A stretch of DNA of 64,000 nt, from positions 1-64,000 of the forward strand of contig NW_026647623.1 in the NCBI RefSeq assembly GCF_950295315.1. Direction: 5' to 3'. Positions 48,116 through 62,583 of the stretch are shown one piece after another. The stretch is from Erinaceus europaeus. Lineage: Eukaryota > Chordata > Mammalia > Eulipotyphla > Erinaceidae. Under the pieces are notes generated by a model. The model saw only the letters and a program-made list of their open reading frames with translations. It ran no database searches and had not been told where the DNA came from. The translations under genes were made by a program, and so were the position numbers. Positions within the stretch are counted from its first letter, which is position 1; the number at the start of each line of letters is the position of its first letter.

Positions 48116-48985
48116 TTGAAGCTTACACTAGAAAAATAAAGGAAGTTCTGTGCTATGATAATTACAATAAGGATGCTGATAGAAACACTATTAGAAATGC
48201 TACTGGAAGGTTCTATTATTTATATTTGTATTGAATGCTGCTCAACTATATGGCCAAATATTTCTGAAAAACTAGGCTGTTATAAATGTGGTATTTCTGA
48301 ATTAAGGTCAAATACATATGTCAACAATTCTAAAAATGAAAGATATATAAATATGTATGTATATATATTTATATATGTATGTATATCTTTAATATAAACT
48401 CTGAGTGATACTGGCATGGAAATAAGGAGACAGAATATGGCTTGTGTCAGAAAGACTTACAAACTGAGGCTCCAGGAGCCTAGGTGAAATAGCCAACACA
48501 ACAAGCCAGAGCTCAGCAGTGCTCTGGTAACTCTTTTTGTATATCTGGGCCTGTCATTAAAATACTTATATAAGTAAAATATTAATGATTGAAGACAGAG
48601 TGTGTGAAAGCATGTGAGAGTTAGAGACAGAGAAGGCGAGAAGAGGAATAGATGAGTTGGAAAGAGACCAGAATTAAAAACCCTCCTACATTGTGTTCAT
48701 TGATGACAGGTTCAAACCTGGCTTGTAGAGATTGTAAGGCAACAGCTCTAATGCCCACAGACCCAATACAGCCCCAGCCTTTACCATATGCTCTACTACC
48801 AGACCTGTCATTAATTGTGTGTGTGTGTATCTGTCTGTCAGTGTGTGTCGGTGTGTGCTCAGAACTCACCTATAGTAGTCTCAGAGCATGGGTGGCAAGG
48901 TAGCCAGCTTCACCTGCAACTTATATACAGAGAACCTAGCTGGTTAGGGAAAGCCAGAAAGCCCAGATTCTGGCTCAGCTAGAAT
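48116..48985 (-). repeat. Module A3', inverted
   Basis: A tail and A3' with a short (GT)n at about 48,818-48,860, running into B. Confidence 0.8.
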
Positions 48986-49830
48986 GCATATGAAAAGGGA
49001 CTCTCATGTCTCTCTCTCCTGAGTTCCCGATTCAATCTCATGCCTCACTATCATCCAAACACTGCCAACTGGGGAAGCTGGGGCAACCCTCAGAATTCAT
49101 GGGCAGGACCCTGTCCAGTCAGGTTTGGCTGCATACTCAGCCTCCAGGCTCCCAGTCCACTTCTCAGGGCAGCAAACTACAAGCCCAGAAAGAACCCAAA
49201 AAGAGTTCCAACATAGATGGGGAACTGTGTATGACCAAAGAATAGTGGATGAAACCAGCACCTTACACCTCCCGTTTGGGTACTGGTAAGGCAATTGCTC
49301 CTGTGGCCTCACAATCCCTGATCATGGTGTCCTGGTGTCCACACATCACACTCAGAGAGATTCCCAGAAGTAGGCATCCATGAGTGTCCCATACAAAGTC
49401 GCTCTGCTTGCAGGAAGCACAAACTGCCTGGGCCCTTGCTATGGAGAGACAAAAGGAAGATGGATGCCTCCAATGGCTGAATTAGGCGCTTCCAGTGGAG
49501 ATCACAGCCCTGCCCCTCACCTTAGGGCCTGGCTGCTGCTAATAAAAGCAATAGGAAACACCTGTTACCACTTGGGATCTGAGGACATACTCTGGAATCC
49601 CTCCAGGAGCTAGCAGGGTGGCAGACCTCCTGACCCTGGGATAGCTGTGCTCCTAGTTGGGAGGGCATTCTGGCCAGAGGTGAGAATATTCCCTAGAAAC
49701 AAAGAACTTCAAGTTTCAAAATAATTTGAAATGCCATGCGGCACTTGGAAAAGACTTTTCACAGCCATCAAAACACCCTCTTACAGAACCCTGGAAGCTT
49801 CCGTTTTGCCTGGAAAATCTTGACACTGGT
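48986..49830 (-). repeat. Module B, inverted
   Basis: Complete inverted B, well preserved, with donor-like and acceptor-like signals on the reverse strand. Confidence 0.82.
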
Positions 49831-50825
49831 GTGGCCATCAGTACCACAGATACTTTACATTCGGCCCAATAGAGGGAAAGCACAATGTGTGTGCCAGGGG
49901 GATAGAGTTTCACTGCTCTTGACCTGGGCTCTCATGGAATAAGGACAAGGATGCGGTGCAGGAATTTGAGGAGGGCTTATTTAGGCTGAGTGTCAGCCTC
50001 AGGTCCCTGGAGAATGGGAGTCAAGCACAGAGGGCCTGGACAGCTGCAGCTGGAGATGGACATATGTCTGGTATCTGCAGCAGGATTGCTGTCTCCTCAG
50101 TTCGCCAATGTACTACGCCATATGCAGGAGACTGAATAATCCAAAGGGCAAAGAAAGGAAAATTTGTACACCCAAAAGTCCGAGTTCTCCATTCATGCAC
50201 TCACTTCCATAAGGGCCCAGTGAAGAAGGCATGTAGACACAGTCAGAGAGACAGGATGACAGAGACAGAAAAGGACTGAAATTCTGGCCCTGTGTTGATC
50301 AGTTCCAGAGCACTGAAGACAAAACCTCCATAGCTATGCATACTTCTTACAAGTGGCATTGTTATTTTATGTTTGTGAGGAAAGGTTACACTTAGAACAT
50401 CTAGGTCTTACCCCACTCTGAGAAGCAACACTTGGCCTGCAGCCCACTCTACAAAACTGCCCTCGCCTCTCCAATTTGGAAGTAGTCTTAGTGATGCTCC
50501 AGCCAAGTTGCAGGCTGGAGTATTGCATCTCCATGGTCCAGACTCAGACTGTCCTGTGTGCAGGGAACTGCACTATGTCTATTTCTTCTTTGATTTACAG
50601 TTTTGGGATAGGACTCGGTGGACAAAAAGCAAGAGGGAAGTAGATGATTTGGCAGTGGTAGTTTGTGCTGAGAGAGATTTGTAGAGTGATAAGATGTATA
50701 CAAATGGCTCTGTGAGATGTCTCTCATGACTGTGGCTCAGAAGGGCCAGGTGTATCCGCATTACTACCGTAATCCAGAACTGTGCAGGTCTCTAGCTAAA
50801 AATATTTTCAAATCTCTACATGTTA
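49831..50825 (-). repeat. Module D, inverted
   Basis: Complete inverted D. Confidence 0.82.
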
Positions 50826-50826
50826 C

Positions 50827-50882
<56 letters not shown>
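50826..50882. repeat. (TA)n microsatellite
   Basis: TA tract with one TGTA interruption. The adjoining GA tract is reduced to GAGAGAGA. Confidence 0.95.
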
Positions 50883-50885
<3 letters not shown>

Positions 50886-51280
50886 GAGAGAGAGACACTG
50901 ATGTAGTCATTTTCTACAATGGATTCGATATGACATTCAGACAATTGATTGCTAAAACTTGGAGAGAAACTGTGCATCAGGAAAAGAATTGTCCAAAGTA
51001 ATAAAATCTCAAAATCATTATCTATATGCAGTTCCAATGGGACATAGCAAAAAGGCTTGAGAAGGAACTCATCAAGGAGACTCTCCACATGGACAGGCAA
51101 AACAAGTTTCCTAGTCTGGCAACAGACACAGTAGTTCCCAGTGCAAGCCTCAGGGCAAAAACCTCGCCCTCTTCAGTGTTTTTACATCTGAAAAGGAGAA
51201 AAGAAACCTAGGGCCAAAGAAAGCTACAATGGTGTCAATATTGATCTGTAAATCAGAATGTATCAAGTGTTTTGCAAAAA
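50883..51280 (-). repeat. Module C-end, inverted, fused to an A tail
   Basis: C-end to 'aagtgttttgcaaaaacatc', then the A tail. Third copy of the A-tail/C fusion. Confidence 0.8.
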
Positions 51281-51995
51281 CATCAATTTATTATAAACTT
51301 TGAGTGATATTGTCATGGAAATGAGACAGAATATGGCTTGTGTCATAAAGACTTACAAACTGACGCTCCAGTAGCCTAGGTGAAATCGCCAACCCAACAA
51401 GCCAGAACTAAGCAGTGTTCTGCTAACTCTCTTTGTATATCAGTGCCTGTCAGTAAAATAAGTATAAAAGTAAAATATTAATGAGTTCAGACAGAGTGAG
51501 TGAGAGCCTGTGAGAGTCAGAGACAGAGAAGGCAAGAAGAGAAATAGAAGAGTGGGAAAGAGACCAGAAGTCAAAAACCTCCCACACTGTGTTCATACAT
51601 GACAGGTTCAAACCTGGGTTGTCGAGATTGTAAGGCAGCAGTCTCAAGTCCACAGACCCCAGACCACCCCAAGCTTCACCATATGTGTTTAGTATTTACG
51701 ACATGAAATGTATTGTGAGTGTAAACTTCCCTTCAATTATAAGAGAAAAATCTATCAAGCAGGAGAAATGACCCCTCATGTAATATAGGACTAAATAAAT
51801 ATGCGAATAAATGGGGATGATATAGGAGGATTGAAAAAATGAAAAATAAAAACAAAAAGCACAAGAAGACCTGATTACAGCAGAAAATGGAAACCATATG
51901 CTGAGAAACAGAGGGCGGCTTCAAAATTCCGAGACACTTCAGAGTCCAGGGAAATTCAGATTTTAGGAGAATGAGAAGAAACTCATATGTACTGA
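51281..51995 (-). repeat. Module A, short form, inverted
   Basis: A tail, pyrimidine block and short-form A5' to 'gaagcttacactagagaaag'. Confidence 0.8.
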
Positions 51996-52233
51996 AGCTT
52001 ACACTAGAGAAAGGAGGCAACTTCTGTACTATGATAGTTACAATAAGGATGCAGATAGAAATGCTATTAGAAATGCTACTGGAAGGTTCTATTATTTATA
52101 ATTGTATTGAATCCTGATCCAAATAGGTGGCCAATTATTAATGAAAAAGGAAGCTGTTATAAATGTGTTAATTTTGATAAAGATCAACATAGGTCGACAA
52201 TCTAAAAATGACAGATATATATATTTGTATATT

Positions 52234-52287
<54 letters not shown>

Positions 52288-52717
52288 ATGTATATTATAA
52301 AGTCTGAGAGAAACTGACATGTAAATGAGGAGAAATAATATGGCTTGTGTCATAGAGACTTACAAAGCTGTGGCTTCTGTAGCCTAGGTGATATCACCAA
52401 CAAAACAAGTCAGAGCTCAGCAGTGCTCTGGTAACTCTCTTTGTATATCTGGGCCTGTCAGTAAAATAAGTATATAAGTAAAATATCAATCAGTGAAGAA
52501 AGAGTGTGTGAGAGCATGTGAGTGTTAGAGACAGAGAAGGAGAGAAGAGAAATAGATGAGTTGGAAAGAGACCAGAAGTCAAAAACCTCCTACACTGTGT
52601 TCATTGATGACAGGTTCAAAGCTGGCTTTTCCAGATTGTAAGGCAGCAGCTCTCATGCCCACAGACCCCATATAACCCCAGCCTTCACCATATGATGTAC
52701 TACCAGACCTGAAAGTA

Positions 52718-52766
<49 letters not shown>

Positions 52767-52920
52767 TGGCTGTCTGTGTGTGTCTGTATGTGCTCAGAGC
52801 TCACCTATAGTAGTCTCAAGTCATGGGTGTCAAGATAGCCAGCCTCATCAGCAACTTATGTACAGAGAACCTAGCTGGTCAGGGCAAGCCACCTAACCCA
52901 GATTCTGGCTAAGCAAGAAT
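51996..52920 (-). repeat. Module A3', inverted
   Basis: A tail with (TA)n at about 52,244-52,281. The reverse AATAAA is mutated (TATATT). A (GT)n of over 20 units lies at about 52,719-52,765. Confidence 0.8.
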
Positions 52921-53757
52921 GCATATACAAATGTACTCTCATGTCTCCCTCTCCTGTGTTCCCGATTCAGTCCCATGCCTCACTATCATCTAAACACTGC
53001 CAATGGGGTAAGCTGGGGCACCCCTCAGAATTCAGGGGCATGAGCCTGTCCAGTTACGTTTGGCTGCCTACTCAGCCTCCAGAATCTCAGTCCACTGCTC
53101 AGGGCAGCATATTACCAGCCCAGAAAGCGCTGTGTTTCAACATAGATGAGAACTGTGTTTGACAAAACAATAGTGGATGAAACCGGCCCTCACACCTACT
53201 CTTTGGGTCCTGCTAAAGCAATTGCTCCTGTGGCCTCACAATCCATGATCATGGTGTCCTGGTGTCCACACATCACACTCAGAGAGATTCCCAGAAGTAG
53301 GAATGCATAAGTGTCCCATACAAAGTCGCTCTGCTTGCAGGAAGCACAAAATCCCCGGGCCCTTGCTATGGAGAGACAAAAGGAAGATGGATGCCTTCAT
53401 TGGCAGAATTAGGATCTTCCAGTGGAGATCATGACGCTGCCCACACCTGAGGGCCTGGCTGCTGCTAATAATTGCAATTGGAAACACCTGTTACCACTTG
53501 GGACCTGAGAACACACTCAGGAATCCCTCCAGGAACTAGCAGACTGGCAGACCTCCTGACCCCGGAATAGCTGTGCTCCTAGTTGGGAGGGACATCTGGC
53601 CAGAGGTGAGAATATTCCCTAGAGACAAGAAATAACTTCAGGTTTCAAAAGGATTTGAAACCCCAGGAGGCACATTGAAAAAACATTTCACAGCCATAAA
53701 AACACCCTCTTTATGAACCCTGGAAGCTTCCATTTTGCATGGAAAATCTGGACAATG
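52921..53757 (-). repeat. Module B, inverted
   Basis: Inverted B with its donor-like site changed to GTGTGG near 53,450. Confidence 0.82.
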
Positions 53758-55365
<1,608 letters not shown>

Positions 55366-55723
55366 GTCTCGCCCTCACAACTTCTCATCTGTTCTCATTG
55401 GCCAGCTCTTGGTTCACGCCCTTGAGGGTGATGTTCTTCTTCTCTAATTGGACAGCTGTCTCTATGAATATGCACTGGGCCCTCCCCTCAGGTTCAGAGG
55501 GCATGGTCTCTTAAACCCGCCCCTGGGGACTGTCTGCCATTTTGTGAAGGCCCTGTTTCTGCCAACACAACCCAACAGCTCCTGTCTGGACCCGTCCTTA
55601 GGACACTGCCTGCTTGAGCTAGGCTGGCCATGCTCTTGGGGCACACCCAGAAACACTGTCTCCACTCTCGTAGCCCAGTGCCTCAGGGCACTTGACCCAT
55701 GGTGCCTTAGTCCCACACTGGTG

Positions 55724-55737
55724 CTGCCCTCTTGTGG
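55724..55737 (-). promoter_or_regulatory. CTCF-like motif E3b
   Basis: Reverse strand CCACAAGAGGGCAG, followed in that orientation by CAC. Confidence 0.55.
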
Positions 55738-55970
55738 ACACCCAGCAGAATGCATCTGAGCACAGGGATTCACAAGCTCCCAGTAGAGTCATCCCAGACA
55801 AAGAGAGAAACCCCTTCCACTTGCAAAGCCAAATGGGGGATCCCCCCACCCCACAGGAAAGAACAGATGTCTAGGGCACTCTACGTCAATTTCAACCTTG
55901 CTGTCCATGGGCCACAAATCCCAGAGTTCTCCTCATTCCACAGAATCACTACACTCAATTATGGGCTTTG

Positions 55971-55984
55971 CTGCCACCTTGTGG
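55971..55984 (-). promoter_or_regulatory. CTCF-like motif E3a
   Basis: Reverse strand CCACAAGGTGGCAG, identical to E1a. Confidence 0.5.
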
Positions 55985-56163
55985 ACACACAGCAGAATGC
56001 AGCTGAGCTCCCCCATGCCACTCCTATTTGAGTCTACACAGTAAAATTACACACAGCATGGGAATAGTAAAGGAAAGAACCCATCTGAGGACCACCTGGG
56101 AGAATGCACAACAGTGTCCAGAATATCCAATATGCCATTCATATTTGAAAAACCACTTGTGCA

Positions 56164-56482
56164 GTGGAGACTCCCTTTGTCATTGCACAACCCAGTTCCT
56201 AAGAATCTGCGTCAGGAATAAAGAAACAACAGCAGTAATCATAACTGAAACACACTTAGGTACACTTACACACACACACACCCTCCCACAGAGACACACA
56301 CACTTTTCCCTGAAATAATGTGGATTGGGGTTGCTGTTTTGCACTCAAGTAAAAGGTCAAAGTTCCATGGGTGGAGGGGAGAAATGTTAAGTTTCTGGCA
56401 TATGAAGGTGAGAAGTGCCTAGAGATGATCAATAGTTATATGGACAACGAAGGGAGCATGGGTTGCAGGCACAGCTGGTGGA
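56164..56482 (-). repeat. Module F, inverted (copy 2)
   Basis: Second F copy between E and A5', with a short CA-rich run near 56,271. Confidence 0.78.
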
Positions 56483-57215
56483 GATGCCTGGGAACTATTT
56501 GGAAGCCCAGGACCCCGTTTTGAGCCCCTGCTCACCACTTACCCAGCTAGGGAAAAGCTGGGCTAGTGTCAAATCAGAACTGCAGCTGTTTCTCTGTCTC
56601 TCTTCCTGCTTGGGCCCTGCTCTCTCAATTTACGACTGTTTCCTTCTCCTCAATATGAAAGTTACAAATGATGTAGAGAAATACAGGGAAAGTGGGAAAA
56701 ATTACCCCTGTGCCCACTATTACATGTAACTGTTGACTGTAAATCATTCATCCCCCAAGAAAGAACAGAATAAATATTTGTGAGGTTAAAAACTTTGTAG
56801 CTTAAATAGGGAACATTCTTTAGAGCCATGCAATACTAATCCATTGTGCATTTGATGTCACTGTCAAAAACAGTGCAGTAATAGTTGTAGTAGTGTGTAG
56901 TATCTGCAAAAGGAAATGTATTGTATGTCAAAAGTTCCCTTCCATTTAAGAGAAAATCTATCAGGCAGAATAAATGATCCTTCATGTGATATGGGACTAA
57001 ATAAATAAATAAATATGCAAATGAATGGGGATGATCAAGGAGGATTTGAAAAAAAATAAAAACAAAAACCACAGGAAGACCTGATTACAGCAGAAATATA
57101 GAAAACGTCTGCTGAGAAACTGAGGGCTGCTTCAAAACTTCCATGACACTTCAGGGTCCAGGCAAATTAAGAATTCCCGAGAATGAAAAGAAAGGCATAC
57201 GTATTGAAGCTTACA
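56483..57215 (-). repeat. Module A5' half, inverted
   Basis: Long-type A5' following F, ending at 'gaagcttacacaagaaaatg'. Confidence 0.8.
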
Positions 57216-57430
57216 CAAGAAAATGGAGGCAAGTTCTGTGCAATGATAACTACAATGTGGATACTGATAGAAAGGCTATTGGAAATGCTCCTAGAAGGCT
57301 TATAATTTATAATTGTAGTGAATCCTGCTCCCACTATTTGACCAATTATTTATGAGTAAGGAGGCTGTAATAAATGTGGTAATTCTGCATTAAGATCAAA
57401 TAAAAAGGTCAACAATTCTAAAAATGACTG

Positions 57431-57461
<31 letters not shown>

Positions 57462-58170
57462 TATATGTATGTGTATCTTTATTATAGACTCTGAGGGATA
57501 CTGTCATGGCTATGCGGAGACAGAGTATGGCTTGTGTCAGAGAGACTTACAAAGCTGAGGCTCCAGAAACCTAGGTGAAATCGCCAACAAAAAAGTGACT
57601 CTCTGTATATCAGAGCCTGTCAGTAAAATAAGTATATAAGTAAAATATTAATGAGTGCAGACAGAGTGAGTGAGAGCCCGTGAGAGTCAGAGACAGAGAA
57701 GGCAAGAAGAGAAATAGAAGAGTTGGAAAGAGACCAGAAGTTAAAAACCTCCCACACTGTGTTCATACATGACAGGTTCAAACCTGGGTTGTCGAGATTG
57801 TAAGGCAGCAGTCTCACGTCCACAGACCCCAGAACACCCCAGCCTTCACCATATGTGTGTAGTATTTACCACACAAAATGTATTGTGAGTGTAAATTTCC
57901 CATCAATTATAAGAGAAAAATCTAACAAACAGAAGTAATGACCCCTCATGTAATATAGGACTATATAAATAAATAAATATGAAAATAAATGGGGATGATC
58001 TAGGAGGATTTGAAAAAAAAGAAAAACAAAAACAAAAAGAACAAGAAGACCTGATTATACCAGAACATGGAAAACACCTGCTAAGAAATAGAGGACTGCT
58101 TCAAAAATTCCGAGACACTTCAGATTCCAGGGAAATTAAGATTTCAGGAGAATGAAAAGAAACTCATATG
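57216..58170 (-). repeat. Module A, short form, inverted
   Basis: A tail with (TA)n at about 57,429-57,456, the short-form junction near 57,858, and A5'. Confidence 0.8.
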
Positions 58171-58699
58171 TACTGAAGCTTACACTAGAGAAATGAGGCA
58201 ACTTCTGTACTATGATAGTTACAATAAGGATGCATATAGAAACGCTATTATTATTAAAGCTACTGGAAGGTTCTATTATTTATAATTGTATTGAATCCTA
58301 CTCCAACTAGGTGGCCAAATATTAAAGAAAAAGGAAGCTGTTATAAATGTGTTAATTCTGATAAAGATCAATTCCATAGGATGACAATTCTAAAAATGAC
58401 ATATATATATATGGATGTATATGTTTATTATAAAGTCTGAGAGATACTGCCATGGATATGAGGAGACAGAATATGGCTTGTTTCAGAGAGACTTACAAAG
58501 CAGTGGCTCCAGTAGCCTAGGTGATATCACCAACAAAACAATCCAGAGATCAGCAGTGGTCCGGTAACTCTCTTTGTATATCTGGGCCTGTCAGTAAAAT
58601 AAGTATATAAGTAAAATATCAATGGGTGAATACAGAGTGTGTGAGAGTTAGAGACAGAGAAGGCGAGAAGAGAAATAGATGAGTTGGAAAGTGACAGGA
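58171..58699 (-). repeat. Module A3' fragment, inverted
   Basis: A tail and pyrimidine block ending at 'gaaagtgacaggaagt', where it joins E without a C core. Confidence 0.78.
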
Positions 58700-59042
58700 A
58701 GTCTCCTCTGTTCTAATTGGCCAGCTCTTGGTTCAAGCCCCTGAGGGTGATGTTCTTCTTCTCTAATTGGCCAGCTGTCTCTATGAATACACACTGGGCC
58801 CTCCCCTCAGGCTCAGAGGGCACAGTCTCTTAGACCCTCCCCTGGGGACTGTCTGCCGTCCTCTGAAGGCCCTGTTTCTGCCTACACGACCCAACAGCTC
58901 CTGTCTGGACCCGTCCTTAGGACACTGCCTGCTTGAGCTAGGCTGGCCATGCTCTTTGGGCACACCTAGAAACACTGTCTTCACTTTCATAGCCCAGTGC
59001 CTCAGGGCACTTGCCCCATGGAGCCTTACTCCCGCAGTGGTG

Positions 59043-59056
59043 CTGCCCTCTTGTGG
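59043..59056 (-). promoter_or_regulatory. CTCF-like motif E4b
   Basis: Reverse strand CCACAAGAGGGCAG, intact. Confidence 0.55.
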
Positions 59057-59282
59057 ACACACAGCAGAATGCAGCTGAGCACAGGGATTCACAAGCTCCC
59101 AGTAGAGTCATCCCAAAGAGAGAAACCCCTTCCACTTGCAAAGCCAAATGGGGGATCCCCCCACCTCTCAGGAAAGAACAGATGTCTAGGGCACTCTACG
59201 TCAATTTCAACCTTGCTGTCCATGGGCCACAAATCCCAGTGTTCTCATTCCACAGAGTCACTACAATCAACTATGGGCTTTG

Positions 59283-59296
59283 CTGCCACCTTGTGG
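59283..59296 (-). promoter_or_regulatory. CTCF-like motif E4a
   Basis: Reverse strand CCACAAGGTGGCAG, identical to E1a and E3a. Confidence 0.5.
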
Positions 59297-59478
59297 ACAC
59301 ACAGCAGAATGCAGCTGAGCTTCCGCATGCCACTCCTCTTTGAGTCTACTCAGAAAATTACACATAGCATGGGAATAGCAAAGTAAAGAACCCATCTGAG
59401 GACCACCTGGGAAAATGCAAAACACTGTCCAGAATTTCCAATGTGCCATTCATATATGAAAAACCACTTGTGCAGTGT

Positions 59479-59576
59479 AAACTTCCTTTGTCATAGCACA
59501 ACCCAGTTCCTAAGACCCTGCATCAGGAATAAAGAAAGAAAAGTGGTAATCATAACTGAAACACACTTATGTACAC

Positions 59577-59610
<34 letters not shown>

Positions 59611-59802
59611 TCCACAGAGACGCACACACTTTTCCCTGAAATAACGTGGATTGGGCTTACTGCTTTGCACTCAAGTAAAAGGTCAAAGTTTCATGGGTGG
59701 AGGGGAGAAGTGTTAAGTTTCTGGCATATGAAAGTGAGAAGTGCCTAGAGTAAATCTATAGTTACATGGACAACAAAGGAAGTATGGGTTGGAGGCACAG
59801 CT
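59479..59802 (-). repeat. Module F, inverted (copy 3)
   Basis: Third F copy. Its CA run has expanded to about 16 units (59,577-59,609), against a few units in the other two F copies. Confidence 0.78.
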
Positions 59803-60545
59803 GGTGGAGATGCCAGGGAACTATGTGGAAGCCCAGGACCCCGTTTTGAGCTCCTGCTCACCACATACCCAGCTAGGGAAAAGCTGGGCTAGTGTCAAAT
59901 CAGAACAGCAGCTGTTTCTCTGTCTCTCTTCCTGCTTGGGCCCTGCTCTCTCAATTTATGACTGTTTCTTTCTCCTTAGTAAGAAAGATACAAATGATGT
60001 ACAGAACTATAGGGAAAGAGGGGAAAAATTACCCCCGTGCCCACTATTACACATAACTGTTGACAGTAAACCATTCATCACCCAAGAAAGAGCAGAATAA
60101 ATATTTGTGAGGTTAAAAATATTTTAGGTTAAATAGTGAACATTCTTTAGAGCCATGCAATACTAATCCATTGTGCATTGGATGTCACTGTCAAAAACAG
60201 TGCAGTAGTAGTTGTAGTAGTGTGTAGTATCTGCAAAAGGAAATGTATTGTGTGTCAAAAGTTCCCTTCAATTATTAGAGAAAATTTATCAGGCAGAAGA
60301 AATGATCCTTCATGTGATATGGGACTAAATAAATAAATAAATATGCAAATGAATGGGGATGATCTAGGAGGATTTGAAAAAAATAAAAAAAAACCACAGG
60401 AAGACCTGATTACAGCAGAAATATAGAAAATGTCTGCTGAGAAAATGAGGGCTGCTTCAAAACTTCCCTGACACTTCAGGGTCCAGGCAAATTAAGAATT
60501 CCCGAGAATGAAAAGAAAGGCATACGTATTGAAGCTTACACTAGA
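59803..60545 (-). repeat. Module A5' half, inverted
   Basis: Long-type A5' following F, ending at 'gaagcttacactagaaaatg'. Confidence 0.8.
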
Positions 60546-61740
60546 AAATGGAGGCAAGATCTGTGCTATGATAATTACAATGAGGATACTGATAGAAAGG
60601 CTATTGGAAATGCTCCTGGAAGGCTTATAATTTATAAATGTAGTGAATCCTGCTCCAACTTTGTGAACAATTATTTATGAATAAGGGGGCTGTTATAAAT
60701 GTGGTAATTCTGCATTCAGATCAAATAAAAAGTTCAAAAATTATAAAATTGACTGATATATATATATATATATATGTATATATGTACATATATGTAAGTG
60801 TATCTTTCTTATAGACTCTGAGGGATACTGGCATGGCTATGAGGAGACAGAGTATGGCTTGTGTCAGAGAGACTTACAAAGATGAAGCTCCAGAAACCTA
60901 GGTAAAATCGCCAAAAATCAGCCAGAGATCAGCAGTGTCCTGGTGATTCCCTTTGTATATCTGGGCCTGTCAGCAAGGTTCTATTATTTATAATTGTATT
61001 GAATCCTGCTGCAACTAGGTGGCCAATAATTAATGAAAAAGGAAGCTGTTATAAATGTGTTAATTCTGATTGAGATCAATTACATAGGTCGACAATTCTA
61101 AAAATAACAGATATACAAATATATGTATATATATGTTTATTATAAGTCTGAGAGATACTGCCATGGATATGAGGAGACAGAATATGGCTTGTGTCAGAGA
61201 GACTTACAAAGCTGAGACTCCAGTAGCCTAGCTGACATCACCAACACAACAATCCAAAGCTCAGCAGTGCTCTGACAACTCTCTTTGTATATCTGGGCCT
61301 GTCAATAAAATAAGGATTAAGTAAAATATTACTGAGTGCAGACAGAGTGAGTGAGAGCCTCTGAGAGTCAGAGACAGAGAAGGCGAGAAGAGAAATAGAA
61401 GAGTGGGAAAGAGACCAGAAGTCAAAAACCTCCTACACTGTGTTCATTGATGACAGGTTCAAACCTGGCTTGTATAGATTGTAAGGCAGTAGCTCTCATG
61501 CCCACAGACCCCATACAGCCCCAGACTTCACCATATGCTGTACTACCAGACCTGACAGTAATGTGTGTGTGAGTGTGTGTCTGTCTGTCTGTGTGTGTCT
61601 GTGTGTGCTCAGAGCTCACCTATAGTAGTCTCAGACCATGGGTGTCAAGGTAGCCAACCTCACCTGCAACTTATGTACAGAGAACCTAGCTGGATTGGGC
61701 AAGCCATCTAGCCCAGATAGTGGCTAATCAAGAATGCATA
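60546..61740 (-). repeat. Two A3' segments, inverted, joined near 60,974
   Basis: The first A tail is cut at 'tgggcctgtcagc' and joined to a second A tail at 'aaggttctattatttat'. The second runs through a (GT)n/(GTCT)n at about 61,563-61,605 into B. Confidence 0.78.
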
Positions 61741-62583
61741 TACAAAGGGATTCTCATGTCTCCCTCTCCTGAGTTCCTGATTCAATCCCTTGTCTCACTA
61801 TCACCCAAACATTGACAATGGGGTAAGCTGGGGCACCCATCAGAATTCAAGGGCATGAGGCTGAGTAGGCAGTCACGTTTGGCTGCCTACTCAGCATCCA
61901 GGCTCTCAGTCCACTGCTCAGGGCAGCTGATTAAAAGCCCAGAAAGAACCCGGAAAGTGCTGTGTTTCAACATAGATGGGAACTGTGTTCGACCAAACAC
62001 TAGTGGATGAACCCGGCCCCTTACACCTACCCTTTGGGTCCGGCAAAGGCAATTGCTCCTGTGGCCTTACAATCCCTGATCATGGTGTCCTTCTGTCCAC
62101 ACATCACACTCAGAGAGATTTCCCGAAGTAGGCATGCATGAGTGTCCCATACAAAGTTGCTCTGCCTGCAGGAAGCACAAACTCCCCGGGCCCTTGCTAT
62201 GGAGAGACAAAAGGAAGATGGATGCCTCCATTGGCTGAATTAGGAGCTTCCTGTGGAGATCTCAGCCCCTCCCCTCACCTGAGGGCCTGGCTGCTGCTAA
62301 TAATTGCAATTGGAAACACTTGTTGCCACTTGGGTCCTGAGGACATACTCAGGAATCCCTCCAGGAGTTAGCAGGCTGGCAGACCTCCTGACCCCAGGAT
62401 AGCTGTGCTCCTAGTTTGGAGGGCCTTCGGGCCAGAGTTGAGAATATTCCCAAGATAAAAGAGAGAACTTCAGGTATCAAAAGGATTTGAAACCCCAGGA
62501 GGCACTTGGAAATGACATTTCACAGCCATCAAAACACTCTCTTTCTTAACCCTGGAAGCCTCCATTTTGCGTGGAAAATCTGG
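61741..62583 (-). repeat. Module B, inverted, with hairpin mutation
   Basis: Complete inverted B carrying the same left-arm replacement as the B copy at 38,345 (61,857-61,895). Confidence 0.82.
61860..61895. repeat. Inverted repeat shared with 38,494-38,535
   Basis: GCTGAGTAGGCAG at 61,860-61,872 pairs perfectly with CTGCCTACTCAGC at 61,883-61,895. It is the same left-arm replacement as in the 38.5-kb copy. Confidence 0.88.

Larger units (their letters stand above)
55366..56163 (-). repeat. Module E, inverted (copy 3)
   Basis: Complete E with both CTCF-like motifs. A 103-codon plus-strand frame (55,448-55,759) has a counterpart at 58,767-59,078, but about 20 of 103 residues differ, so I treat it as chance. 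Confidence 0.82.
58700..59478 (-). repeat. Module E, inverted (copy 4), detached from the C core
   Basis: E with CCAAT boxes at 58,716-58,720 and 58,766-58,770 (reverse) and both CTCF-like motifs. The core promoter is missing: A3' replaces it. Confidence 0.82.

Noticed and set aside
55448..55759. 103-codon open frame in module E with an equal-length counterpart at 58,767-59,078
   Set aside because: About 20 of 103 residues differ between two very similar DNA copies, a third copy (19,579-19,842) is frame-shifted, and the opposite strand is equally open. This is the pattern of neutral repeated DNA, with no recognisable domain.
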